In this document: in pieces, positions 50,901-59,216 of the stretch | How positions within the stretch are numbered: position 1 is the stretch's first letter | Layout of the letters: each line of letters begins with the position of its first letter | Source: CALBTQ01 sp036725605 | GTDB lineage: Bacteria > Lernaellota > Lernaellaia > Lernaellales > Lernaellaceae | NCBI GenBank assembly: GCA_036725605.1 | Contig: DAIMDW010000023.1 | Location: forward strand, 1 to 64,000 | Length of the DNA: 64,000 nt | Reading direction: 5' to 3' | Translations under genes and position numbers: made by a program | Notes under the pieces: model-generated | What the model was told of the DNA's origin: nothing | Database searches by the model: none | Seen by the model: only the letters and a program-made list of their open reading frames with translations

Positions 50901-51747
50901 CCCCCTGTTCGCCTTCCGGTTCGTTGACCGAGGCGGGAATCTCCACCGGCGGCGGCACCTGAACCGTCGTCGGTGCGGTTTCCGGCTTCAGATCGATCGG
51001 CTTGGGACGCGGCGGCATCTCATCGACCGGCTCGGCGTCGAGGATCGGCCCGACGACCGGCGGCTGCGTCGGGGCTTGGGCGGCGCGTTGCTGTTCCCAG
51101 TAGTCGCGGATGTACTCCGGATCGCGGATGCCCCGGCCCTTGTGCGCGCACATCAGATCGTAGAGCATCGCCGTGGCCAGCATGGAAATCGGAGCGGTGA
51201 CGAACACGCCGACGAAACAAACCAGGAAGCCGGCGAAGTTGAACAGCCCGACGATCACCATGAACAGGAAGATTTCCCAGCCGAAGCCCTCGACCAGAGA
51301 TTTGGATTTGACGAAGCTTTGCCAGATGTCGCGTTCGCCGTCGACGATGACGTACCAGATGAAAATGTACCAGATGGAGAAGACGATCGCGCCGACGAGG
51401 CATAACAAAACGCCGCCGAACATGATCACCGTGAACAGCAGGTAAGTGGCCAGGGTGATGCCGAATAGCTTGAAGCCGTCGAACAGGCCGTTGAGTTCGA
51501 TTTTTTCGTTGCGTGCGATCTTCAGAAACTGATATGAGAGACCGGCCAGCAACGGCCCGGTGACGATCAACGAGCCCATCGGCACCGCGCTCGCCCCCAT
51601 GAGAATCAGGAAATAAACCAGGAAGTTGATGAACACGGCGCTGTCGGAAAAGAACAGCCGCCAACCGCGCCGGAGCAACTCTACCGCCGGAATGCCGTCG
51701 TTGAGGTCGAGATCTTCATAGGGGAGACCCTTGAGTTGCTCGTACAT
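50872..51747 (-). CDS. Multi-pass membrane protein
   Basis: 291 residues. About five or six helices between residues 35 and 205 (VFINFLVYFLILMGASA, LATYLLFTVIMFGGVLLCLV, IFLFMVIVGLFNFAGFLVCF). The pattern of paired helices recalls DUF975/YciC-type membrane proteins without a clear match. The cytoplasmic tail of ~85 residues is Pro-rich and ends EGEQGDDDDPERTT. ATG at 51747 has GGAGG upstream. Coupled to the following gene. Confidence 0.65.
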   Translation of the reverse strand: MYEQLKGLPYEDLDLNDGIPAVELLRRGWRLFFSDSAVFINFLVYFLILMGASAVPMGSLIVTGPLLAGLSYQFLKIARNEKIELNGLFDGFKLFGITLATYLLFTVIMFGGVLLCLVGAIVFSIWYIFIWYVIVDGERDIWQSFVKSKSLVEGFGWEIFLFMVIVGLFNFAGFLVCFVGVFVTAPISMLATAMLYDLMCAHKGRGIRDPEYIRDYWEQQRAAQAPTQPPVVGPILDAEPVDEMPPRPKPIDLKPETAPTTVQVPPPVEIPASVNEPEGEQGDDDDPERTT

Positions 51748-51946
51748 ACCAAACCTCCGTGAATTGGGGTCACCATATCATGTTATTTCGGAACGAGGGA
51801 AGTAGTTTTAATACTTGCCTCCCGCATTGGGAATAGGTAGGCTGACATAACGTTTCAGCTTGTAGGATGTTCGAAAACAAATCGCGGGTCGTTTGTTGCC
51901 TCCCCCCAGACGACGCAATGGAGCCGTCAGCGCAAGGAGTAGGTAG

Positions 51947-52858
51947 ATGTCCGCATTTAAATTACTCTTCGCTCTTTTTCTCGTCATTTTTCTCGTCGGC
52001 GCAATGATCTATTTGTGGCCGGTTATTCAACTGGCCTGGCGGGCGATCAAGCGCACGCGGCAAAAAAGCGTCGAACTGTTGAACGAAGAAGATCCCGAGA
52101 CCTCCAATTACGTGCCCAATTACGAAGAATCCCTGAATCTCGCTCCGGAGCCCAAACCGCAACACCAGGAAGAGCCTAGGGCGGAAAAACCGCCCGAACC
52201 GAAGGTCGAGCAATTTTCGGAAGTCTTGCTGGACGCTTCGGTCACCCGGCACTTGTACCGGCATATCGTCGGCCTGCGCCAAAGCGAACCCGTGTTGGTC
52301 GAGCGCCGTCCCTACACGGATGTCATGATCGAATATGCCACCTTCCGCTCGATGATCGACGAGAAGGTGTTCATGGTTTTGCAGATCAAGGACCAGCTCA
52401 AAGGCTATTTCGAATACACCAAGGGCGAGCTGGGCATTCCGCTGTGCCGCGACAGCGTGACCGCCATGCGCAAAGCCCTGCTGGCCGAGGAGGAAACCTT
52501 CGTGCGCCTCGCGCCGTCGGCCGAAAATCGCCTGAAGATGGAAGAACGCATCCGGCAGGATCGCTGGAGCAAATCGAAAAACACGCTGCTGCGCTGGTAC
52601 CAGTTCCAGCCCCTGCGCATGCTGGGGAAAATCGACCAGACGATCATGCGCATTCCCTGGGAAGACGACCGCCTGATGCACTACAACCAGACCGTCGACG
52701 CTTATTTCGGTCGCGACGCCAAGGACATTTTGTTCATGCTGCGCTTCGACCTGCGCCTGACCATCGACGGGCTGCACGGCGGCTGGCGCTACCTGCTGTA
52801 TTATCCCTTCGGACCGCTCGGCCGCTTCCATCTGCGCAACGCCTTGAAAACGATGTGA
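51947..52858 (+). CDS. Membrane-anchored hypothetical protein
   Basis: 303 residues, ATG at 51947 with AAGGAG upstream. One N-terminal transmembrane helix (residues 5-30, LLFALFLVIFLVGAMIYLWP), a linker rich in Pro, Glu and Lys (residues 60-85), then a helical soluble domain (QIKDQLKGYFEYTKGELGIP ... HYNQTVDAYFGRDAKDILFM). No recognised motif. Single gene, divergent from the membrane pair at 50310-51747. Confidence 0.6.
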   Translation: MSAFKLLFALFLVIFLVGAMIYLWPVIQLAWRAIKRTRQKSVELLNEEDPETSNYVPNYEESLNLAPEPKPQHQEEPRAEKPPEPKVEQFSEVLLDASVTRHLYRHIVGLRQSEPVLVERRPYTDVMIEYATFRSMIDEKVFMVLQIKDQLKGYFEYTKGELGIPLCRDSVTAMRKALLAEEETFVRLAPSAENRLKMEERIRQDRWSKSKNTLLRWYQFQPLRMLGKIDQTIMRIPWEDDRLMHYNQTVDAYFGRDAKDILFMLRFDLRLTIDGLHGGWRYLLYYPFGPLGRFHLRNALKTM

Positions 52859-53000
52859 GCCGCGTCGCCGCCGGCCATCGAAGAGAATCGACCGATTCGT
52901 CCATCTGGTATTCACATTATAAAAATCTTGAACGAGCGCAAAGATTCCCCTATTAAAAGAAGCGCCGGTTCGCGGCACTCTCGTGAAGAAGGGACCCGTG

Positions 53001-54251
53001 ATGAAGCGTACTTGTTTGATCATGCTGGGGTTGTTGCTCTTTGTTTTTACGCAGTTCGTTTCGGCCGACGAGAGTTTGAGTTTGCTGGGCGATCTGCTGG
53101 AAAATTCGCCCGTGTGCGACGCGAACTACGGCAACCGGATGCCCGCGGGCATGACCCTGCCGTCCTCCTTCGACTGGCGCAACTCGATTCTCCCCGACGA
53201 CCATCCGCTGGCCAACCTGGGCCGGGCGAATTATATCTCGCCGGCGCAGAACCAGAACCGTCCCGTCGTGTGCGGCAGTTGCTGGATCTTCGCGCCGCTC
53301 AACGCCATCGAGGCGCGCTACGCGATCATGTACGCCTATCCCACGCCGCAACTGAACCTGTCGGAGCAGGAGGTGCTCTCGTGCAATCCGAGCAACGGCG
53401 ACTGCACGGTGGGCAGCGAAAAGGACAGCCACGTCATCACCTACAACTACCTGTTCGACCAGGGCGTCGTGACCGAAACGTGTTTTCCCTACGAAGCCGA
53501 CGACACGATCTCCTGCGACGAGCGCTGCACCACCGCCGACGAGCCGGTCTACAAAAGCAAGTGCTACAAGAAGGTGACCGGCTGGACGTGGGCCAACGGC
53601 GAACCGGTCGTCGACGACGAGCTTATCAAACAGGAAGTGTACCTCAACGGCCCGGTGATCACCGCGGTGCATTCAGGCACGCACTTCGAGGCCGTCGTCG
53701 GCTGGGACGACGCGACCGGCAAGTGGATTTTGCAAAACAGCCTGGACGATCCGTCCTGGGAATACATCGGGTACGGCGTGAACCGCATCGGGTGGGAAAC
53801 GGTGGCCATCTACCCGGTGCCCGATCCGGCGCACCCGGAATATTGCCTGGGTTGCCGCGTCGGCGGCGTCTGCTACGAGGACGGCGAACTCAATCCCGCC
53901 AATGAATGCCTGCAATGCAACGTGGGTAATACGCGCATCGCCTGGTCCTACGTCGAAGGCTCGTGCAACGACGGCTCGCGCTGCACGATCGACGACGCCT
54001 GCCAATTCGGCGTGTGCGTGGGCACGGCCTATACCTGCGACGACGGACGCTTCTGCACCGGCGTGGAATCATGCGACGAGGACGGCGGCTGCCAAAAGGG
54101 CGAGGATCCGTGCCCGGCCGGCTATCTGTGCAACGAGGACGAGGACGCCTGCGTGCAGGTGTGCGGCGCCCAAGAATCGGCCAAACAGGCGTTGGCGTAT
54201 CTGCTGACCCTGATGGGCGGCGTCGTACTGCTCAAACGCAAGCGGCCATAA
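53001..54251 (+). CDS. Papain-like (C1A) cysteine protease, copy 1
   Basis: 416 residues. ATG at 53001 follows AAGGGA; an in-frame GTG at 52983 has no site. Signal peptide MKRTCLIMLGLLLFVFTQFV. The protease domain has Q85-region PAQNQNRPVVCGSCWIFA with catalytic C94, H228 (SGTHFEAVVGW) and N246 (ILQNSLDD). A Cys-rich module follows (about 275-385) with pairs such as CLGCRVGGVCYEDG and CNDGSRCTIDDACQFG, resembling disulfide-knot repeats. The end is VCGAQESAKQALAYLLTLMG, then GVVLLKRKRP: a Cys, a membrane helix and a basic cluster, like a C-terminal sorting signal. A mature secreted or surface-bound protease. Confidence 0.9.
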   Translation: MKRTCLIMLGLLLFVFTQFVSADESLSLLGDLLENSPVCDANYGNRMPAGMTLPSSFDWRNSILPDDHPLANLGRANYISPAQNQNRPVVCGSCWIFAPLNAIEARYAIMYAYPTPQLNLSEQEVLSCNPSNGDCTVGSEKDSHVITYNYLFDQGVVTETCFPYEADDTISCDERCTTADEPVYKSKCYKKVTGWTWANGEPVVDDELIKQEVYLNGPVITAVHSGTHFEAVVGWDDATGKWILQNSLDDPSWEYIGYGVNRIGWETVAIYPVPDPAHPEYCLGCRVGGVCYEDGELNPANECLQCNVGNTRIAWSYVEGSCNDGSRCTIDDACQFGVCVGTAYTCDDGRFCTGVESCDEDGGCQKGEDPCPAGYLCNEDEDACVQVCGAQESAKQALAYLLTLMGGVVLLKRKRP

Positions 54252-54551
54252 GGCGCTCAGTCGTACCGATATACTAGTTTTTTTATTATTAATTACTTGA
54301 ATGATGGTCGTGTATCCCTTATTAATTGGGCAAAGGTTTATTGCAAGCTCAATCGCAGGCCGGATCGCCGACTGAACGGCAGTTCGCTGTGGGATTTTTA
54401 TGCGACCTTCGATTGAAAATTGCTTTGTCGTCCTTTTGACCACCCGGACGCTCTCCGTTCATTTTCCCGCTTCAGCAGTAAAAATGCCGATGTTTCCGTC
54501 CAAGGATGCGGTCCGTAAACGTCACGCCAAACCAAATGGGAGGGACCTGAG
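54252..54551. other. Gene-free spacer between tandem proteases
   Basis: 300 bp, AT-rich at its start, without a clear promoter, terminator or gene. An AGGGACC ribosome site precedes the next ATG. Confidence 0.5.
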
Positions 54552-55814
54552 ATGAAGTGTGTCGGTATGGGAATCCTGGGAATTGTTGTTATTTTCATTT
54601 GTTCACTTGCGGCCTATGCGCAGGACGAAGAACTGGCGATGAGTCTTTGGGAAGAGTCGCTCGACGCCGCGCCCGTGTGTCCGCAAAATTACGGCCACCA
54701 ACTGCCGGCGGGCCGGGATGTGCCCGCTTCCTTCGACTGGCGCAATGCCGTGTTGCCGGATTGGCATCCGCTGCACAACCTGAACGGCGGCAATTTCATC
54801 ACGCCGGCGCAGAACCAAAACAGCCCGCAAGCGTGCAGCAGTTGTTGGATTTTCGCGCCATTCAATTCGGTGGAGGCGCGCTTCGCCATGAGATACGCCT
54901 GGAACAATCCGACGCTCGATTTGGCCGAACAGGAAGTACTTTCCTGCAATGGAGGAATTGGTGATTGTGTCGTGGAAAAAGAGAAAAACAAAGATGCGCC
55001 GTCCATCGCCTATAATTATTTGAGTGATACCGGCGTGGTCCGCGAATCGTGTTTTCCTTATCAGGCCGATGATACGGTTTTGTGCAACGAGAGGTGCACC
55101 ACTCCGAATGAACCGGTTTATAAAATCGGATGTTTTAAAAGGGTGACCGGATGGAAGGATGGTAACGGGGTATTGGTTTTAAATAACGATGACCTAAAAG
55201 AAGAAGTGTATCTCAATGGTCCGGTGTATACGTTGACTCGTAACGGAAATCACTTTCAAGCGGTCATCGGATGGGATGCTAATGGATGGATTATGCAGAA
55301 CAGCGGGAATGATCCTTCCTGGGATTATATACTGTATAATTTTCAGGGTGTTGGAACGTGTACAGTGGCGCTGTATATTGTGCCCGATCCGACCCATCCC
55401 AACTATTGTGACGGCTGCCGTATCGGCTTTGATTGCTACGAGGACGGTGATCTGAATCCGAACAATCATTGCGAAGTGTGCGACGTTTCCACATCGCGCA
55501 TCTTCTGGTCCTACAACGAGCGCGACTGCACCGACGGCTCGAAATGCACGCTCAACGACACCTGCCACAACGGCGTATGCGTGGGCACGCCGCGCGATTG
55601 CGACGACGGGTTGTTCTGCACCGGCGTGGAAACCTGTGACGACGCTCTCGGCTGTCTGGAAGGCACGCCGCCGTGCCCCGACGGCTATCTCTGCGACGAA
55701 AACAACGACGAGTGCGACAAGGTGTGCGGCGCCGAGGAATCGGCCAAACAGGCGTTGGTGTACCTGCTGACCCTGATGGGCGGCGTCGTGCTGCTCAAGC
55801 GCAAGAAGAGCTAA
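54552..55814 (+). CDS. Papain-like (C1A) cysteine protease, copy 2
   Basis: 420 residues. Signal peptide MKCVGMGILGIVVIFICSLA. Catalytic C98 (PQACSSCWIFA), H234 (NGNHFQAVIGW) and N250 (IMQNSGNDP) are intact; the residue before SC is Ser rather than Gly. Same Cys-rich module and tail as copy 1 (VCGAEESAKQALVYLLTLMG, then GVVLLKRKKS). The 5' and 3' parts are GC-rich and close to copy 1, whereas about 54950-55400 is clearly more AT-rich and more divergent. The two form a tandem duplication. Confidence 0.9.
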   Translation: MKCVGMGILGIVVIFICSLAAYAQDEELAMSLWEESLDAAPVCPQNYGHQLPAGRDVPASFDWRNAVLPDWHPLHNLNGGNFITPAQNQNSPQACSSCWIFAPFNSVEARFAMRYAWNNPTLDLAEQEVLSCNGGIGDCVVEKEKNKDAPSIAYNYLSDTGVVRESCFPYQADDTVLCNERCTTPNEPVYKIGCFKRVTGWKDGNGVLVLNNDDLKEEVYLNGPVYTLTRNGNHFQAVIGWDANGWIMQNSGNDPSWDYILYNFQGVGTCTVALYIVPDPTHPNYCDGCRIGFDCYEDGDLNPNNHCEVCDVSTSRIFWSYNERDCTDGSKCTLNDTCHNGVCVGTPRDCDDGLFCTGVETCDDALGCLEGTPPCPDGYLCDENNDECDKVCGAEESAKQALVYLLTLMGGVVLLKRKKS

Positions 55815-55835
55815 TCGTTTACGTGTCGAGGCAAG

Positions 55836-55861
55836 CCGGCGGTCGCAAGGCCGCCGGTTTT
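55836..55861 (+). terminator. Rho-independent terminator
   Basis: CCGGCGG-tcgcaagg-CCGCCGG followed by TTTT, just after the second protease and before the convergent Nudix gene. Confidence 0.75.
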
Positions 55862-55864
55862 CGT

Positions 55865-56356
55865 TTAAAGGACAGGCGCGGCCGGCAGCCGTCCCGCGTT
55901 CCGCGCGGCGAGGGCGGCCAGCACCAGTTCGCGCTGGTAGGGTTTTAACGGCGGCAGGTCATCGGCGGTAAAGCGGCCCACGCCGTCGACCTCGACGCTG
56001 GGGTGAAACTCTCCGCCGGTCAGGCGCGCCAGGTAGACCACCTCGAAGTGCGGCGCGACCTCCAGGGTGAGAACCTTGAGCGGCGCGAGCACCTCGACGG
56101 TGAGCGTCGTTTCCTCATGCACTTCGCGCACCAGCGCCCGTGCCGGATCCTCCCCGCGCTTGAGCCAGCCGCCGGGCAACGACCAGTTGAACTTCTGACG
56201 ATAGGTGTGGTGGAACAAAACGACCTTGCCGGCGTCGTCGAAGATCACCGCGACCACGCCGACCAGAAACGCCGGATTGACCAGGCGCAATATCCACCGT
56301 TGCAGCGCGGGCCAGCGGCCGCAAATTTTCCACACGCGCAACAGCAGGCGCGCCAC
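55865..56356 (-). CDS. Nudix hydrolase
   Basis: 163 residues. The Nudix box lies at residues 63-85 as GWLKRGEDPARALVREVHEE then TTL, with the metal-binding Glu residues E78, E81 and E82 in place; the penultimate Gly is replaced by Thr. An N-terminal amphipathic stretch (LLLRVWKICGRWPALQRWIL) is longer than usual. It hydrolyses a nucleoside-diphosphate-linked compound; specificity cannot be read. Its ATG is 1 bp from the stop of the coiled-coil gene upstream, so they are cotranscribed. Confidence 0.9.
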   Translation of the reverse strand: MARLLLRVWKICGRWPALQRWILRLVNPAFLVGVVAVIFDDAGKVVLFHHTYRQKFNWSLPGGWLKRGEDPARALVREVHEETTLTVEVLAPLKVLTLEVAPHFEVVYLARLTGGEFHPSVEVDGVGRFTADDLPPLKPYQRELVLAALAARNAGRLPAAPVL

Positions 56357-56357
56357 G

Positions 56358-57080
56358 CTACTCCCTCACGCGCAGGGGCAGCACGACCTCGGCCATTTCG
56401 TTGACGAAGGTTTCCGCGTCCTCAACGTTGGTCAGGATGACCTCGACCTGTTGGCTCACCTCGGCCGGGTCGATCAGCCCGATGCCGACCTCGCTGAGCA
56501 GTTGCAGCGAATTCTCGATGGTGTCCAGCCGCGCCTCGATGGTCTTGCTGCGCTGCATGAGATCCTGGTAGACCTTCTGGCGTTTCTCCAGCAGTTGCCG
56601 GTTCGACTGCAGCACCTCGCGCTGCGTCGGATCGTTCGCCAGGGCGATCTCGCGGTTGAGCTGGGCGATCTTCTCCGGGTAGTTGGTCTGTTGCCAGCGC
56701 GTGTACTGCACGATGCGCTGATGCAGCAACAGCAGATCGAGGAAGCTGTGCCGCAGCCGGTCGACCTGCCCGACGCTGGCGGTCAGCCCGGCGGCGAAGT
56801 GCAGGTTGGAATCCAGGTCGCGTTTCATCCGCTCGGCGATGTCCCAGATTTTCACGTAGCGCATCCGCGCGCGAATCGGCAGTTTGCGTATGCGAAATTG
56901 CGGCATGTCGCTGCGATCCAACGCGCCGCGCACCAGCAGGTACAGCGCTTCGCCCGCCAGCACGAACCAGCCGATGTTGTCCACCGGCGCCGTCGCCGTG
57001 GCCAGAGCGCCGGCGACCAGGTACAGCAGGTTGAACCGGTTCACCCACGGATGCAGGTAGAAACTTTTAATCCACTTCAC
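56358..57080 (-). CDS. Membrane-anchored coiled-coil protein
   Basis: 240 residues. Two N-terminal hydrophobic helices (residues about 14-50, FNLLYLVAGALATATAPVDN, WFVLAGEALYLLV), then a long charged helical part (residues 75-230) with coiled-coil heptads (QRIVQYTRWQQTNYPEKIAQ, NRQLLEKRQKVYQDLMQRSK). It would place a coiled coil on one face of the membrane. No family recognised. Confidence 0.65.
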   Translation of the reverse strand: MKWIKSFYLHPWVNRFNLLYLVAGALATATAPVDNIGWFVLAGEALYLLVRGALDRSDMPQFRIRKLPIRARMRYVKIWDIAERMKRDLDSNLHFAAGLTASVGQVDRLRHSFLDLLLLHQRIVQYTRWQQTNYPEKIAQLNREIALANDPTQREVLQSNRQLLEKRQKVYQDLMQRSKTIEARLDTIENSLQLLSEVGIGLIDPAEVSQQVEVILTNVEDAETFVNEMAEVVLPLRVRE

Positions 57081-57209
57081 CGAACGAACCTCCGCTCTTT
57101 GCGCGTCATCCTACCAGCCGCGCGGGGGCAAATGCAAAAGCGCGAGGCGCCATATGTTTGCCTATCGGTGCCGCCGGTCGGGAATATTGACGGTCGATTG
57201 TCGCAGTAA

Positions 57210-57290
57210 CCCTCATCCCCGCGAGTCCACGTTGATCGCTTTTACCCTCTCCCGGTGGGAGAGGGTCGGGCGCAGCCCGGGGTGAGGGCG
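57210..57290. repeat. CCCTCATCCC...CCCTCTCCC hairpin repeat
   Basis: ACCCTCATCCCC, then TACCCTCTCCCGGTGGGAGA, GGGTCGGGCGCAGCCCGGGG and TGAGGG form a long hairpin typical of a widespread bacterial intergenic element. Unrelated to the other repeat families here. Confidence 0.7.
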
Positions 57291-57347
57291 AAAAATCGGG
57301 GACGTGATTCCTTCGTGTCCCCGTATTTTTTTTAGCCGACAAGGCGC

Positions 57348-57617
57348 CTACTGATTTCTGACCTTCACTTCATCCGGAATCGATATCCGAATGGTGTCGG
57401 TGATGCTCATACGGTCCAGGGTTACCTTGACGTTGTCGTCCAAATCGACGCGAACCGGCTGGTCGAGCCGCACCTGGATGGTGCCGCCGTCCAGGCGGAC
57501 GGTGCTGTCGGCCGCGTAGGCCGGCGTCACAATGGCGTTGTAGAATGAGCCAGCCGCGTTGAGCAGCAAGCCGATGGCGATCAACAAAAGCAACAGTTTG
57601 GTGGTTTTGTCCGACAT
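57348..57617 (-). CDS. Small exported or membrane-anchored protein
   Basis: 89 residues; ATG at 57617 with GGGGAACTCC nearby as a weak site. An N-terminal helix (residues 7-25, KLLLLLIAIGLLLNAAGSF) followed by PAYAADSTVRLDGG suggests a signal anchor with possible cleavage at AYA. The rest alternates VRLDQPVRVDLDDNVKVTLD, a short beta segment of three or four strands. No family recognised. Confidence 0.6.
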   Translation of the reverse strand: MSDKTTKLLLLLIAIGLLLNAAGSFYNAIVTPAYAADSTVRLDGGTIQVRLDQPVRVDLDDNVKVTLDRMSITDTIRISIPDEVKVRNQ

Positions 57618-57823
57618 GGGGAACTCCTATGGTTTGGGGTTTGAATATCCGCGATCGTATGCGGACAGTCTGCCACGAACCGGCGGTCGACGGCAAACCG
57701 GATGCAAAGATAACCAACCGGCGCGCGGCGGATGAAATTTTTTGCGACCCCTTGAAAAAAAGTTAAGCATCAAGCACTGTTAGCCCGCGTCGTCCGGGGG
57801 GCGGCGGCCCGGGTCGGCCTGTG

Positions 57824-57851
57824 TTGACAGGACCGGCTTGGATGTTAATAT
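57824..57851 (+). promoter_or_regulatory. nuo operon promoter
   Basis: TTGACA (57824-57829), 16-bp spacer, TAATAT (57846-57851), 34 bp before the nuoA start. Confidence 0.65.
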
Positions 57852-57885
57852 CAGGCGCAAATCGATACAGCGTGGGGTGTGGCAC

Positions 57886-58257
57886 ATGCCTGGTGATTTC
57901 CTGCCGATCTTCTTTTATTTGTTGCTGGTTATCGCGATCGCCGCCGGCGGCATCGTGGGGCTTTCGCGCCTGATCGGGCCGCGCAAGGACACCGCCGAAA
58001 AACTCAGTCCCTACGAGTGCGGCGTGCCTCTGGTCGGCGACGCCCGCGGCAAATTCCCGATGAAGTATTACGTCATCGGCATGCTGTTCATCCTCTTCGA
58101 CATCGAGGTCGTCTTTTTCTATCCCTGGGCGGTTATCTTTAAGGACCTCAACAAAGACTTCGGCCTGTTCGGCCTGGCGGAGATGGTCGTCTTCGTGCTC
58201 ATTTTGCTCGTCGGCTACCTCTACGTCTGGCGCAAGGGAGCGTTGGAATGGGAATAG
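57886..58257 (+). CDS. nuoA: NADH-quinone oxidoreductase subunit A
   Basis: 123 residues from ATG at 57886; the site upstream (GGGGTG) is weak, and a GTG at 57877 is an alternative. Three transmembrane helices. YECGVPLVGDARGKFPMKYY (with the Cys of the quinone-channel loop) and LFILFDIEVVFFYPWA are the NuoA signatures. First gene of the complex I operon; membrane arm near the quinone site. Its 3' end overlaps nuoB by 10 bp. Confidence 0.95.
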   Translation: MPGDFLPIFFYLLLVIAIAAGGIVGLSRLIGPRKDTAEKLSPYECGVPLVGDARGKFPMKYYVIGMLFILFDIEVVFFYPWAVIFKDLNKDFGLFGLAEMVVFVLILLVGYLYVWRKGALEWE

Positions 58258-58730
58258 AGCAAAAAATCCCCGACGGCGTACTGACCACCACCGTCGATAG
58301 CCTGGTCAATTGGGCGCGCACTTACTCGACCTGGCCGGTCTCCTTCGGCCTCGCTTGTTGCGCCTTTGAAATGATGGGCGCGGCCATGGCCCACTACGAT
58401 ATCTCGCGCTTCGGCATGGAGATTTTCCGCGCCAGCCCGCGCCAGGCCGATTTGATGATCGTCGCGGGCACGCTGACCAAAAAAATGGCCCCGGTGCTGC
58501 GCAAGGTTTACGACCAGATGCCCGAACCCAAGTGGGTGCTGGCCATGGGCGCCTGTGCGAGCACGGGCGGCATTTTCCAGAGCTACGCGGTGGTGCAGGG
58601 GGTGGACAAAATCGTGCCGGTCGACGTGTACGTACCCGGTTGTCCGCCGCGGCCCGAGGCGCTGCTGTACGGCATCCTCGAGTTGCTCGACAAAAAAGTG
58701 AAACACGACTCGATCAAGAAACGCGCGTGA
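58248..58730 (+). CDS. nuoB: NADH-quinone oxidoreductase subunit B
   Basis: 160 residues. Carries the last iron-sulfur cluster (N2) before quinone, with ligands C37, C38 (FGLACCAFEMM), C103 (GACASTGG) and C132 (VPGCPPRPEA), all present. MGAAMAHYDISRFGMEIFRA also matches the family. Overlaps nuoA by 10 bp; 7-bp gap to nuoC. Confidence 0.97.
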   Translation: MGIEQKIPDGVLTTTVDSLVNWARTYSTWPVSFGLACCAFEMMGAAMAHYDISRFGMEIFRASPRQADLMIVAGTLTKKMAPVLRKVYDQMPEPKWVLAMGACASTGGIFQSYAVVQGVDKIVPVDVYVPGCPPRPEALLYGILELLDKKVKHDSIKKRA

Positions 58731-58737
58731 GGCGGCG

Positions 58738-59214
58738 ATGAGCGAACAACGCATCACCAACGAAGAGTTGAAAGTCAAACTGGCCGACCTGCTGCCCGGC
58801 GCGACGGTCACGTCCGATCTGGCCGGCATGCCGGTGATCGCCGTGGTCAACGACGCCTACGTCGCCGCGATCAAGACGCTGCGCGACGAACCGTCGCTGC
58901 AGTTCGCCATTCTCAGCGATCTGACCGGCGTGCATTACCCGAACGATCCGCAGCCCTTCGAGGTCGTCGTGCACCTGACCTCGATGCACCTGGCGCGGCA
59001 GATTCGCGTCAAGGTGCGCGCCGTCGGCGATCCGCCGACCGTGCCCAGCCTCGCGGCCTTCTGGCAGGCGGCCAACTGGCACGAACGCGAAGCCTTGGAC
59101 ATGCTGGGCATCGTCTTCGCCGGACACCCCGACCCGCGGCGCATCTTCCTGGAAGAGGACGCCGACTTTCATCCGTTGCGCAAAGAGTTCCCCACCCGGG
59201 GTTATGAGGATTAG
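58738..59214 (+). CDS. nuoC: NADH-quinone oxidoreductase subunit C
   Basis: 158 residues, the shorter unfused form. ANWHEREALDMLGIVFAGHP and DPRRIFLEED are the NuoC signature. A peripheral-arm subunit that contacts NuoB and NuoD. Separate from nuoD here, 2 bp upstream. Confidence 0.95.
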   Translation: MSEQRITNEELKVKLADLLPGATVTSDLAGMPVIAVVNDAYVAAIKTLRDEPSLQFAILSDLTGVHYPNDPQPFEVVVHLTSMHLARQIRVKVRAVGDPPTVPSLAAFWQAANWHEREALDMLGIVFAGHPDPRRIFLEEDADFHPLRKEFPTRGYED

Positions 59215-59216
59215 GC

